Positions 6,945 to 15,884 of a DNA stretch of 21,122 nt are shown one piece after another. The stretch comes from Nitrososphaerota archaeon (GTDB taxonomy: Archaea; Thermoproteota; Nitrososphaeria; Nitrososphaerales; UBA57), in assembly GCA_022572285.1 (NCBI GenBank), contig JACZWF010000001.1, positions 1 to 21,122 of the forward strand, in the 5' to 3' direction. The notes below the pieces were generated by a model. The model was not told the origin of the DNA and did not search any database. It was given only the letters and a program-made list of their open reading frames with translations. A program made the translations under genes and the position numbers. Numbering within the stretch: the first letter of the stretch is position 1; the number at the start of each line of letters is the position of its first letter.

Positions 6945-8192
6945 ATGCCAGAGAAAGTAGACTCGGTAGCTACATACAAAACTAGGAAGGTCCTGAAAGA
7001 ACTCTCATCAAAAAAAGGCAGGGGAACAGAACTCGTATCCCTGTACATTCCTCCAAAAAAGGCCCTGCATGAAGTCATCAATGGGTTGAGGGAAGAGTAC
7101 GGAACAGCTTCAAACATTAAGTCCGATACGACTAGGAATCATGTTCAAGATGCCCTTACTCGAACAATGGCGCGCCTCAAATTATTCAAGAAGACCCCGG
7201 AAAACGGTATTGTTCTATTTGTTGGTGCGCTTCCCACGAACGGGCCGGGGAGCGAGCAGGTTTTTGTCAATGAGATAGTCCCTCCGAAACCCGTTCAAAC
7301 TTTCCTCTATCGCTGTGACGACCATTTCCACCTTGAACACTTGGTCGAGATGCTCAAGGTATCGGATATTATTGGGATCCTTTCTATCGACGCTACCGAA
7401 GCGGGATATGGTATCGTTGCGGGGGACAAGTTCGATGTGGAGAAAGTAATTACCTCCGGGATCAGCGGCAAGACTAGGGCAGGTGGTCAGTCCGCGCGGA
7501 GATACCAGAGACTCCGTGAGATGGAGCTTTCTGGCTACTATTCCCGAGCCGCACATCACGCGAAGAGGATCTTTCTTGAAGAGACGACGGTCAAAGCACT
7601 CATCATTAGCGGTCCTGGCCCCACCAAAGACTATTTCCTAACAAGTGATTATCTGGATTATAGACTAAAGGATCGTATCATAGGGGTTTTGGACGGGGCT
7701 TACTCCGGCAGCGAAGGCGTCCGAGAGACCCTAGAAAAGGCACGTGACCTGCTTTCAAATGTGAGAGTGGTTGAGGAGAGGAAGCTTGTCCAGAGATTCC
7801 TGCAGGAGATTAATCGCGAAAAGGGACTAGCAATCTACGGCGTGAGTCAGATAATCCAAGCCCTGAAGCTTGCCAGCGTTGATGTAGTTATTGCCTCTGA
7901 TGATCTGAATATGCTGGAAATAAAGGTAAAGTGCAAAAGATGTGGTGAAGAAAAGTCGAAGATAATAAAGAGGCAGGATTATGTTTCCGAGAAACAGGAA
8001 CTGATCAGTGTTCCCTGTCCTTCTTGCAGTTCGCAGGATTATATTGCAGAGGAAAGAGATTTGATCGATATTCTGGATGACCTAGCTTTAGATGCTGGTG
8101 CAAAGATGGAAGTCGTTTCTGGCCGGAATGAAGAGGGCCGCATGTTGAAGAGCTTTGGATCACTTGGGGCGCTCCTCAGGTATCGGATATAG
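6945..8192 (+). CDS. prf1: Peptide chain release factor aRF1
   Basis: Recognises all three stop codons and triggers release of the peptide at the ribosome. Domain 1 has the stop-decoding NIKS at residues 57-60 and the YRCDDHF (YxCxxxF) motif at 122-128. Domain 2 carries the catalytic GGQ at 180-182 in KTRAGGQSARR. Domain 3 has a small zinc ribbon with Cys330, Cys333, Cys358 and Cys361. The length of 415 residues is standard for archaea. The start ATG at 6945 fits the family N-terminus (VATYKTRKVLKEL). valS begins 9 bases after the stop, so the two translation genes are probably one unit. Confidence 0.97.
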   Translation: MPEKVDSVATYKTRKVLKELSSKKGRGTELVSLYIPPKKALHEVINGLREEYGTASNIKSDTTRNHVQDALTRTMARLKLFKKTPENGIVLFVGALPTNGPGSEQVFVNEIVPPKPVQTFLYRCDDHFHLEHLVEMLKVSDIIGILSIDATEAGYGIVAGDKFDVEKVITSGISGKTRAGGQSARRYQRLREMELSGYYSRAAHHAKRIFLEETTVKALIISGPGPTKDYFLTSDYLDYRLKDRIIGVLDGAYSGSEGVRETLEKARDLLSNVRVVEERKLVQRFLQEINREKGLAIYGVSQIIQALKLASVDVVIASDDLNMLEIKVKCKRCGEEKSKIIKRQDYVSEKQELISVPCPSCSSQDYIAEERDLIDILDDLALDAGAKMEVVSGRNEEGRMLKSFGSLGALLRYRI

Positions 8193-8201
8193 TGATAGTC
8201 T

Positions 8202-10547
8202 TTGGAACTTACTCCTAAGATTAATGAGAGGAGATGGAAACCCTCGTTTGAAACTGAGATCCTTAATCGGTGGGAAAAGAATGGGCTCTACAGTTTCGAT
8301 TTGAAAAAAGCCGGAAGGCCCTTCGTAATCGATACCCCTCCTCCCTATCCATCGGGTAGCCCCTGGCACATAGGAGCGGCAGCGCACTATTCGCAGATTG
8401 ACATGATTGCCCGGACGGCGCGAATGATGGGATATAACGTCCTCTTCCCGATCGGTATCGATAGAAATGGCCTCCCAGTCGAATTGTATACTGAGAAAAA
8501 GTACAACGTGAGGATGGCTACAACATCGCGTGAAAAGTTCATAGATCTATGCAAAACAGCTCTTGACGATCTCGAGGACGAGATGATTGCTATAATGAAA
8601 AGGATGGGGATGTCCGGAAACTTTCAGAAGTACTATCGGACGGATTCTGAAGATTACAGAAAACTCACTCAATCTACTTTCATCAAGCTCTGGCATCAGG
8701 GCCTCATCTATCAGTCTAAGAGACCGAATAATTACTGCTTTGTCTGTCGAACTACGATAGCTGACGCAGAGGTAGTGTATGAAGAGTTACCTTCCAAGCT
8801 TGTCTACATCAAGTTTCGAATCAGGGACAGTGGAAGTAATGAGATTATAATCGCAACTACACGGCCTGAGCTTATAGGAAGCTGTAAGGCTGTTCTCGTT
8901 AACGACAAGGATGAGAGGTACACGCGATATCATAATCTATCAGTCACAAGTCCGATTTTCGACAAGGCGATCAAGATCATTCCACACCCCCGCGCTAAAG
9001 CTGATTTTGGTTCTGGAGCAGTCATGATCTGCAGTTACGGGGACTATACGGACGTGCAACTCTTTCGCGAACTTGGCCTGGAGGAAGTTATCGCTATAGA
9101 CTTGAATGGACGTATGACAGGAAACGCAGGCCCTTACCAGGGCATGAAGGTGAGGGAAGCGAGGGAGAAGATTATAGCAGATCTTGAAAGCCAAGGCTTC
9201 ATAACTAAGGTCGAAGATCTCCCCCATAGGACTCCCATCTGTGAGAGAAGCAGGACCCCCATAGAGATAATCCCAATGGACGAATATTACCTGAAACAAC
9301 TGGAGTTCAGAGACCAGCTCTCCAAGGAGGCTGAGAGCCTAGCTTTTCATCCCGAAGAACATCGGAGGAGACTTCTCGACTGGATTTCATCAATCTCAAT
9401 CGATTGGCCCATTTCAAGACGGCGATATTATGCAACAGAAGTCCCTGTCTGGTATTGCAAATCCTGCGGAACACCACATGTCCCAGAGCCAGGTCGGTAC
9501 TACAGACCCTGGAAAGAGGATCCTCCCTTCTCACACTGCAATCAATGCGGGAAGAGTGACTTCGTAGGTGACGAAAGGACCTTCGATACCTGGATGGATT
9601 CCAGCATCTCTCCTCTGTTTATTACTGGATACATGAATGACGAAAATTTCTTCGCCAAAACCTATCCTGTTACGCTCCGCCCACAGTCGAAGGATATTAT
9701 CAGGACATGGCTACACTATACAATACTGAGATGCTATCAGCTAACAGGAAAGACCCCCTTCACCCATGCATGGATTATGGGTTACGGAGTCGATGAGAAG
9801 GGGGAAAAGATGAGCAAAAGCAAAGGTAATGTTATTGACCCGTTCCCGATCCTCGAAAAGTATGGGGCTGATATGTTCAGGCTTTGGGCGGCATCCGAGT
9901 CCAGTCTGGGTTCTGACTTCAGGGTCTCAGAAAGCAAGATTTCAGGAGTAGGGAAATTCCTAACCAAGCTCTGGAATATTGCGCGGTTCATCTCGAGCTT
10001 CCCGATTGAGGATGAGGGTAATCTGATCCAGGATACTGACAAATGGATACTCGATGAGCTTTCGGAGGTGGTTAGGGATTCCTCGAGAGGGTACGATGAT
10101 TTCAATTTCTTCATCCCCTCGAACCGAATTCGAGAATTCGTGTGGAATACTTTTGCTTCTCAATATGTCGAGATGGTAAAACAGCGGGCTTATGGAGCTG
10201 GTTTCAATGATGATGAGATCAGGTCAGCAAGGAGTACATTACATCTCTGTCTCAAGACCTGCCTCCTCCTGTTGGCTCCGATAACACCTTTCATAACAGA
10301 GCGAATTTGGAACGAGATCTACTCTGAAGAAAGCATTCATCTTCAAAGGCTACCTAAGCCAATTTGGGACTATGGCCTTAGGGAATATTCGGCGAAGATT
10401 TCGATCTTCAACTCGGAGACCTGGAATGCGAAAAGGACCAAGGGACTTTCTCTTAAGGATCCAATATCAGTTAGTGTACCAGATGAGCTTATGATGTTTG
10501 AAAGAGATCTGTCTGCCATGCACAACTTACAGAAGAATCAGACATAG
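8202..10547 (+). CDS. valS: Valyl-tRNA synthetase
   Basis: Class I synthetase that charges tRNA-Val. The HIGH-like HIGA lies at residues 56-59 after TPPPYPSGSPW, and KMSKS is at 536-540 in EKMSKSKGNVID. The CP1 editing domain has the ATTRPELIGSCKAVLV signature. Zinc-binding pairs are seen in YCFVC and in WYCKSCG with HCNQCG. The ISIDWPISRRRYYATEVPVWYC region and the RLWAASESSLGSDFR segment after KMSKS point to ValRS rather than IleRS or LeuRS, in the archaeal form. The 781 residues end soon after the anticodon-binding helices, without a long C-terminal coiled coil. The start is TTG at 8202. The last 10 bases overlap the end of the convergent protease gene. Confidence 0.93.
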   Translation: MELTPKINERRWKPSFETEILNRWEKNGLYSFDLKKAGRPFVIDTPPPYPSGSPWHIGAAAHYSQIDMIARTARMMGYNVLFPIGIDRNGLPVELYTEKKYNVRMATTSREKFIDLCKTALDDLEDEMIAIMKRMGMSGNFQKYYRTDSEDYRKLTQSTFIKLWHQGLIYQSKRPNNYCFVCRTTIADAEVVYEELPSKLVYIKFRIRDSGSNEIIIATTRPELIGSCKAVLVNDKDERYTRYHNLSVTSPIFDKAIKIIPHPRAKADFGSGAVMICSYGDYTDVQLFRELGLEEVIAIDLNGRMTGNAGPYQGMKVREAREKIIADLESQGFITKVEDLPHRTPICERSRTPIEIIPMDEYYLKQLEFRDQLSKEAESLAFHPEEHRRRLLDWISSISIDWPISRRRYYATEVPVWYCKSCGTPHVPEPGRYYRPWKEDPPFSHCNQCGKSDFVGDERTFDTWMDSSISPLFITGYMNDENFFAKTYPVTLRPQSKDIIRTWLHYTILRCYQLTGKTPFTHAWIMGYGVDEKGEKMSKSKGNVIDPFPILEKYGADMFRLWAASESSLGSDFRVSESKISGVGKFLTKLWNIARFISSFPIEDEGNLIQDTDKWILDELSEVVRDSSRGYDDFNFFIPSNRIREFVWNTFASQYVEMVKQRAYGAGFNDDEIRSARSTLHLCLKTCLLLLAPITPFITERIWNEIYSEESIHLQRLPKPIWDYGLREYSAKISIFNSETWNAKRTKGLSLKDPISVSVPDELMMFERDLSAMHNLQKNQT

Positions 10548-12970
10548 GTCCTCCTCCTGCCTGCAGCTGCAACATATACTACCGCCCCGATCGCGATAAG
10601 ACTCAGAGAGCCAAGTAGGATCTGAAGGAATCGCACCGGTATAGTCTGTGCAAGCTCTATTTCCGGAGGGGGTGCCGGAACGTCAGCCGAAACCGTGAAG
10701 ATTGTGGCTCCAAAGATTAGACCATCCTCACTCAACACCCCGATCTCGACCCAATGCTCTCCCTCCTCTTGGGGTGAAAAGGTTGAGACTTCGCCTGGTG
10801 CTATCTCATCCTCTAATATAGTGCGACCAGGTCCAATAATTTTAACGGTACCAATTTCATATATCGATGGAGAGATCAAAGAGATTTCAAAAATCCTCTC
10901 ATTCCTGGTGACATTAATTGCGACTGGGTTGATGGAGACAACGAACGGGACAGTTAATCGTACCGTGTCGACCATTTCGTCTTGGGAATCTACGTTAATA
11001 ATCAACCGCCCGTCTATCCGTAAGGGTGCAATTCCCCCCGAGTCATCAACCAAATAGGCAGAGATGTTCACGTATTCTGAACCCATCCCGGCTAGCTCGA
11101 AGGAGGATGTGTTCATCCCAAACGAGACAAGGTCTGACGAGTCCCATTGAGTAACCAGAGTTACTGACCTAGAATCATCGACCAGTGAGTCTATTCTAAT
11201 GGAAGTTTCAAAACTAGGTTGTCCATATGCAAGATTGATAGAAAGCTGATGAGGGACAATTGTCATCGGGGACTTGACGGCCCTCTCCATATTTAGTCGG
11301 CCTGATCCCTGATGATCTGCAGGCCAGGGGTCCCCGAAGGCATTCTCGAGGGGGGTTGCCGATGGCCCTAATATGCCCATCACCTGATCTCTGGTTAGGG
11401 TCCCGTGAAGTTGGAGGAGAAGAGCAACTGCCCCAGTTACATGGGGAGCCGCAAAACTTGTTCCGTCTTGCACAGAGTATCCTCCACCCGGCCAGGTCGA
11501 GTTGACTCGTTCTCCGGGAGAGACCAGATCAGGCTTAATGTAAAATTGGGAGATGGGGCCGCGTGAGCTAAATAACGAGACCTTATCCGTATGTGACCTA
11601 TTTTCGAATGCTAGCGTTCCAACAACATCGCCTTTAGACAGAGCCTCCACGATCTCCTCGCCCTCATCCATAGTTATGAAGACGGTAGGAATCGACGGGT
11701 GATACCCGGGAAGATTGTCAGGGTGGATTAGTCTCCCTCTTATTATTCCGGGCTCGGTATTGAAAACTATCAGGCCTTCACCGCCCCTAGACGCGACCGC
11801 AGCCTCTTTTTCTGAGAAGAATACTATCTCGTCCGGTGTCTCCCCTCTTCTTCTTGCAAGGGCAATCTTGCCATCGAGATCGATGCCATCAACATCTTCC
11901 GGTCTTGCATAATTGACGAATACAACCTCGCCCGCTAATTCCCCCCGAATTTCGGGCGAGTCTTCCATTGGCAGTCCGATAATCTCCAAACTGAGTTCTG
12001 GTATTGTTATGATTCCGAGTCTAACCGGGCGGTCATTGTATTCCGCACCCACAGCAATCGCATCAATGTCACTCGCTGGAGTTCCAATAGACCCAGGAGT
12101 GGGGCCGCTGTTTCCTACAGCAGCAACAACTATCACTCCCACATTCATTGCATTTCTCACTATATCGTTTAGTGCCTCAACTGCAAATCTTGCGCCCAGA
12201 CTCAGGTTGATAACATCAGCTCCATCTAAAACCGCTCTATCCATGGCTCTCGCGACATTGCTCGTTCGGACTCGACCGCTGTTCTCTACCACTCTGTAGG
12301 CAAGGAGGCTTGCTCCGGGTGCCATTCCTGTTATCCCGCCGCTTCCTGCAATTATACCCGCTACATGCGTACCATGTCCCTGTTCATCCATTGGATCGTT
12401 ATCACCCCCTACAAAGTCGTAACCACCGATTACCTTGTGCCCTGCCCCAAAACCTCCTCCGAGATCAGGATGATTGTAATCGATGCCTGTATCCACAACT
12501 GCAACTACCACTCCTTCTCCGTCCAAACCACGGCCTTTGGCGACTATGTATTCACGCGCCATCTCGGCGCCGACCAAAGGTATGCTTCTCTGCAGATTGA
12601 CCTGCAAGATTGTGTCATGATAAATCTCTATATCTCTAAAGAGTTCCGATTTCCAGCCTTCCCTAATTCTCGTTGGATTGTATACATCTGCAATAATGAC
12701 ATGTGTAGTATAGGTGAGGATGTCTATGACTTTGAGCCTGATTCCATTCCGTCTTAGTGCAGCGACAAGTGCATTTGCCTCTTCTTGCAGAGCAAGTGTG
12801 ATCTCGTCCTCCTTCGGATCGACCCCAAGCCGTTGAGCCCTTACAATTGCAGGTTCGTTGGAGGCGTGGATGATGACCCTTTCGGACTCATCCTGAGCCA
12901 AATCAATACTCAGAAGAGATGGTGAAAGTAGCATAATGATAATGGGAGCAAATCCCAAATGTTTCGTCAA
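10538..12970 (-). CDS. Secreted, membrane-anchored subtilisin-like serine protease (S8) with PA domain
   Basis: Counting from an in-frame GTG at 12988 (816 residues), the catalytic triad is Asp166 in AVVDTGIDYNHPDL, His205 in QGHGTHVAG and Ser511 in DGTSFAAPHVTG, with oxyanion Asn293 in AAVGNSGP. A protease-associated domain is inserted at about 345-465. An N-terminal inhibitor-like propeptide (about 35-135) follows a signal peptide. The C-terminal 200 residues are beta-sandwich-like and end in one membrane helix (RFLQILLGSLSLIAIGAVVY) with a RRR stop signal, so the enzyme should face the outside while held in the membrane. I prefer TTG 12970 as start (810 residues): a TATA box is centred 25 bp upstream, and GTG 12988 is too close to it. 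Substrate unknown. Confidence 0.9.
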   Translation of the reverse strand: MTKHLGFAPIIIMLLSPSLLSIDLAQDESERVIIHASNEPAIVRAQRLGVDPKEDEITLALQEEANALVAALRRNGIRLKVIDILTYTTHVIIADVYNPTRIREGWKSELFRDIEIYHDTILQVNLQRSIPLVGAEMAREYIVAKGRGLDGEGVVVAVVDTGIDYNHPDLGGGFGAGHKVIGGYDFVGGDNDPMDEQGHGTHVAGIIAGSGGITGMAPGASLLAYRVVENSGRVRTSNVARAMDRAVLDGADVINLSLGARFAVEALNDIVRNAMNVGVIVVAAVGNSGPTPGSIGTPASDIDAIAVGAEYNDRPVRLGIITIPELSLEIIGLPMEDSPEIRGELAGEVVFVNYARPEDVDGIDLDGKIALARRRGETPDEIVFFSEKEAAVASRGGEGLIVFNTEPGIIRGRLIHPDNLPGYHPSIPTVFITMDEGEEIVEALSKGDVVGTLAFENRSHTDKVSLFSSRGPISQFYIKPDLVSPGERVNSTWPGGGYSVQDGTSFAAPHVTGAVALLLQLHGTLTRDQVMGILGPSATPLENAFGDPWPADHQGSGRLNMERAVKSPMTIVPHQLSINLAYGQPSFETSIRIDSLVDDSRSVTLVTQWDSSDLVSFGMNTSSFELAGMGSEYVNISAYLVDDSGGIAPLRIDGRLIINVDSQDEMVDTVRLTVPFVVSINPVAINVTRNERIFEISLISPSIYEIGTVKIIGPGRTILEDEIAPGEVSTFSPQEEGEHWVEIGVLSEDGLIFGATIFTVSADVPAPPPEIELAQTIPVRFLQILLGSLSLIAIGAVVYVAAAGRRRTYV

Positions 12971-12990
12971 AGGACCACAGGTGAACACGG

Positions 12991-12997
12991 GTATAAG
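12991..12997 (-). promoter_or_regulatory. TATA box of the subtilase gene
   Basis: The minus strand reads CTTATAC, centred about 25 bp before TTG 12970. It predicts a leaderless mRNA and decides the start codon against GTG 12988. Confidence 0.5.
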
Positions 12998-13048
12998 TTG
13001 ATGAATTTTTCAGGAGAAATAAGGATTATCCCGTACTGGAGTTTCTAT

Positions 13049-13062
13049 CGCGCGCGCGGCGC
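13049..13062. promoter_or_regulatory. Alternating CG tract in front of topA
   Basis: A run of alternating C and G (10 bp perfect from 13049 to 13058, then GCGC) lies 19-32 bp before the topA TTG. AT-rich TATA-like stretches (AAATAAGGATTAT, 13016-13028) lie about 25 bp further upstream, so the tract would sit near the transcription start. A similar but perfectly palindromic tract occurs at 17283-17298. Role unknown. Confidence 0.35.
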
Positions 13063-13080
13063 TCAGGGTTAAGTATTCCG

Positions 13081-15234
13081 TTGGAGCTGATTCAGACGCC
13101 GGTGAAATCCGCTCAATCAACTCTCCAGGACATTCTAGCTGGAGGTAAGTACTCCCTAGTTATATGTGAAAAGCCCATTGCCGCAAGAAAGATCGCGGGT
13201 GCCCTCGCGAATGGAAGGTTCACCTCCATTAGAGTTGGGAGGGTCGAAGTTCTGCAGGTTGATGATGGTGCAAAACGATATGTCATCTGTTCGGCATCAG
13301 GTCACCTCTATACCATCGCTGATACGGGGCGGAACAGAAAGGTCTATCCGGTCTTTGACGTTGCTTGGCGTCCTAAGGACGAGGTAGATCGCAAAAGCAT
13401 ACACCTCAGAGGTAGGATCAAGGTTATAGAGGAGCTATCCACGAACGCCGACGAATTCATTATCGCTTGTGACTTCGACCAGGAAGGGGAAACCATCGGC
13501 TATAACATTCTCAATTACGCGTCAAAAGTCGATGGAGATACTGCTCTGAGGGTGAAGTTCTCTACGCTAACGCGAGAAGAGCTAAGAGAGGCGTTCAAGC
13601 GAGCAAGGCCTGGATTGGGCGGGAAGATGGCAGAGGCTGGCCGTACTAGGCACCTTGTAGATTTTCTCTACGGCATCAACTTGTCCAGAGCTCTCTCTCA
13701 AGCATTCCTCTCCGCAAAGAGGGGTTACAGAACATTGAGCATCGGGAGGGTTCAGGGACCTACTCTTGCATTTCTAGTCGAGAGAGAAATTGAAGTTAGA
13801 ACCCATGTTCCGACTCCTTACTGGAAAGTCTCCGCCGTTCTCCAGAAACCTGGTGAGAAGGAGCTGATAGCAAATTATGAGCGGAGTAGAATACCGAAAA
13901 AGCTTGATGCCGAGGAAGTGATCGCTGGTTGTAAAGGGCAACAAGCAGAGGTCGTTAACATTACCCGGTCTACCTCACGACAAGCCCCTCCCACGCCCTT
14001 CAACCTTGGAGACCTTCAGAAGGAGGCTTACCGAGTCTTTAGATATAATCCGAGCCAGACTTTGTATTTGGCAGAGCACCTCTACCTCGACGGTCTCATA
14101 TCCTATCCAAGGACTTCTAGTCAGAAGATTCCACCCTCAATCAACTGCAAGGCAATTATTGTGGGGCTATCTCGGGTCTACTCATTTGAAGATAGTGTCA
14201 GAGATCTTCTCCAAGATGGGCGGAAGTTAATACCTCGTCAGGGGTGGCTGGACGACCCGGCCCATCCTGCAATCTACCCCACTGGAGAAGTACCTCATCG
14301 CAAATTGGATATGAGGTCATTCAAGCTATACGACCTGATCGTCAGGCGATTCTTCTCTCTATTTGCAGAAGATGTACTGAGAGAGCGATTAGAAGTAGGA
14401 TTTAGGATTGCCAAGCACAAATTCGGGTCCTTCGGAACGAAGTTGTTAGAGGAAGGTTGGCTAAGGCACTATAAGAGATATCGGAGTAGGGGGGAGACAC
14501 GCATCCCCGAGCTTGCTATGGGAGACTTTCTGCAGGTGAAGAGAGTGGGCCTGAATGAAGAACTCGATCACTCTGCTCCTCGATATAACCAGGGATCCCT
14601 ACTGGAGAAACTCGAAAGTGAAGGGATAGGAACAAAGGCCACCAGAGCTGGGATAATAAAGACAATTGTAGATAGAGGGTACACGGAACCTGGGAGTAAC
14701 AGAATGACCTTGGGAGCTACTGAGATCGCTGTCTCCCTAGTTGACGCTTTGAATTATCACGCCCCAATTATTCTCTCCCCCAAGATGACCAAGGATTTGG
14801 AGGAGAAGTTAGAGAATCTTGGTAGTGGTAGTACAGACGGCAATAGCGTAGCCGAACAGGCCATGGATCACCTCGTCGACATATTGCACTCCATTAAGAA
14901 TTCTGAGCAGGAGATTGGCAATTTGCTTACTAAAGGTTTGACCGCTCGGGTCCCGTTGGAAAAGCTAGGGCGCTGTCCGATTTGCGGACACGGTGAGCTT
15001 GTGATCTTGGTCTCTAGAAATACCAAAAAGAGGTCAGTGATTTGTACCAACTATCCACAAGCCAAGTGCCTGGCCTCTGCCCCACTTCCTCAAAGAGGCG
15101 TAATCCGCCCGACTGCCTATCCATGCGAGTCCTGTAGTTGGCCGATAGTCGGTACCAGATTTAAAGGGCATCCCTGGAAATTCTGTATCAACCCTGAGTG
15201 TCCCAAAAAGAGGAGGAGAGGCTCAAGGAGTTGA
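13081..15234 (+). CDS. topA: DNA topoisomerase I, type IA (archaeal TopA)
   Basis: Relaxes negative supercoils by passing one strand through a nick held on an active-site tyrosine. The Toprim domain has Glu30 in LVICEKPIAARKIA and the acidic triad Asp131, Asp133, Glu135 in CDFDQEGETIGY. GRVQGPTLAFLVEREIE is the family motif after the first gate domain, and Tyr342 in LISYPRTSS is the nucleophile. The C-terminus has two zinc-finger units starting at Cys632 (CPICG) and Cys682 (CESC), ending in a basic tail. The length of 717 residues is typical for archaeal TopA/topoisomerase III. There is no helicase domain, so it is not reverse gyrase. The start TTG at 13081 follows an intergenic region with a CG tract. 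A small zinc protein starts 4 bases after the stop. Confidence 0.95.
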   Translation: MELIQTPVKSAQSTLQDILAGGKYSLVICEKPIAARKIAGALANGRFTSIRVGRVEVLQVDDGAKRYVICSASGHLYTIADTGRNRKVYPVFDVAWRPKDEVDRKSIHLRGRIKVIEELSTNADEFIIACDFDQEGETIGYNILNYASKVDGDTALRVKFSTLTREELREAFKRARPGLGGKMAEAGRTRHLVDFLYGINLSRALSQAFLSAKRGYRTLSIGRVQGPTLAFLVEREIEVRTHVPTPYWKVSAVLQKPGEKELIANYERSRIPKKLDAEEVIAGCKGQQAEVVNITRSTSRQAPPTPFNLGDLQKEAYRVFRYNPSQTLYLAEHLYLDGLISYPRTSSQKIPPSINCKAIIVGLSRVYSFEDSVRDLLQDGRKLIPRQGWLDDPAHPAIYPTGEVPHRKLDMRSFKLYDLIVRRFFSLFAEDVLRERLEVGFRIAKHKFGSFGTKLLEEGWLRHYKRYRSRGETRIPELAMGDFLQVKRVGLNEELDHSAPRYNQGSLLEKLESEGIGTKATRAGIIKTIVDRGYTEPGSNRMTLGATEIAVSLVDALNYHAPIILSPKMTKDLEEKLENLGSGSTDGNSVAEQAMDHLVDILHSIKNSEQEIGNLLTKGLTARVPLEKLGRCPICGHGELVILVSRNTKKRSVICTNYPQAKCLASAPLPQRGVIRPTAYPCESCSWPIVGTRFKGHPWKFCINPECPKKRRRGSRS

Positions 15235-15238
15235 TGAA

Positions 15239-15487
15239 ATGTTAGTTGAAACTTGCCTTCTCTGCGATCGAAAACGACTTGGGGCATTTCGACTCTGTCG
15301 CTATCACGAGATCGCATCGGACAAGATTAGAGAAGCATACACAGTCTGGCAGGAGGGGTATGGAGATTTTTCTTGGAGAAACTACTTAAAAAAGGTCCTA
15401 TCTCTTCCAGAGACCGGGCAATGGGCGTTAGATGTAGCCAAGTTAGAGTTGAGTGATTTAGATGGTACTGAAGAGAGCGGTCGATAG
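15239..15487 (+). CDS. Small zinc-binding protein of unknown function
   Basis: 82 residues. The N-terminus has CLLCDRKRLGAFRLCRYHE, giving CxxC and CxxxH, a likely single zinc site. The rest is a mixed helical segment with WQEGYGDFSWRNYLKKVLSL and an acidic C-terminus. I do not recognise a named family. It starts with ATG 4 bases after topA and overlaps the next gene by 26 bases, so all three are probably one transcript. A role next to topoisomerase is possible only by context. Confidence 0.7.
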   Translation: MLVETCLLCDRKRLGAFRLCRYHEIASDKIREAYTVWQEGYGDFSWRNYLKKVLSLPETGQWALDVAKLELSDLDGTEESGR

Positions 15488-15884
15488 GTTAATTTCCTCG
15501 GCGACAAAGAGGGTAAAGCCTTTTCGCCTTACGAGGAATGCGACAGGTCTAGCTACATTCATTCGTAAGAGAGGACTCCAATTGAGTTACATTATTATCA
15601 TTTTCATCTTTTCAGCGGGGACAGTAAACGCTATTCTTGAGGGCAGTATGGAAGCAGTCGGTGGAATTCCCATTATTCCGTCGAGACTCTCTCAAACCAT
15701 CACTGAGAGCATAATAAATTCCTCAATGATAGCGATGGGGATGATAGGCTTTTACCTAGTATTCACTGGAGGTAAACAAGCTCTCAGGGGAAGAATTGCT
15801 ACCACATTTGTCCTGGGTGGTTTATTGCTCGTTTCAATTAGTGTGCTCATTGGCTACGCTATTCTTGGACTCAAAGGTTTCTGA
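15462..15884 (+). CDS. Three-helix membrane protein, resembles OSTC/OST3 subunits of oligosaccharyltransferase
   Basis: 140 residues: a basic N-terminus (about 1-40) followed by three hydrophobic segments at roughly 42-60, 82-106 and 114-136. The first helix ends in FSAGTVNAILEG, and the second has ESIINSSMIAMGMIGFYLVF. From memory, human OSTC (DC2) has a similar order: a first helix ending in a GG-x-x-x-D loop, then an MEGLASS helix with FTMGGLGF, then a basic turn and a third helix. OST3/OST6 membrane parts follow the same pattern. That is topology plus a few residues, not proof. In eukaryotes these subunits connect the catalytic STT3 to the translocon. No STT3 is in the window. It overlaps the upstream zinc gene by 26 bases and the convergent RecA-like gene by 51 bases. 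Confidence 0.6.
   Translation: MVLKRAVDRLISSATKRVKPFRLTRNATGLATFIRKRGLQLSYIIIIFIFSAGTVNAILEGSMEAVGGIPIIPSRLSQTITESIINSSMIAMGMIGFYLVFTGGKQALRGRIATTFVLGGLLLVSISVLIGYAILGLKGF

Noticed and set aside
10695..12757. Several plus-strand open frames of 65-130 codons opposite the protease gene
   Set aside because: They are antisense shadows of a long gene with a clear catalytic triad; their translations show low-complexity composition.
12986..12988. GTG 12988 as start of the subtilase
   Set aside because: It lies only about 7 bp from the TATA box; TTG 12970 fits both promoter spacing and a signal peptide.
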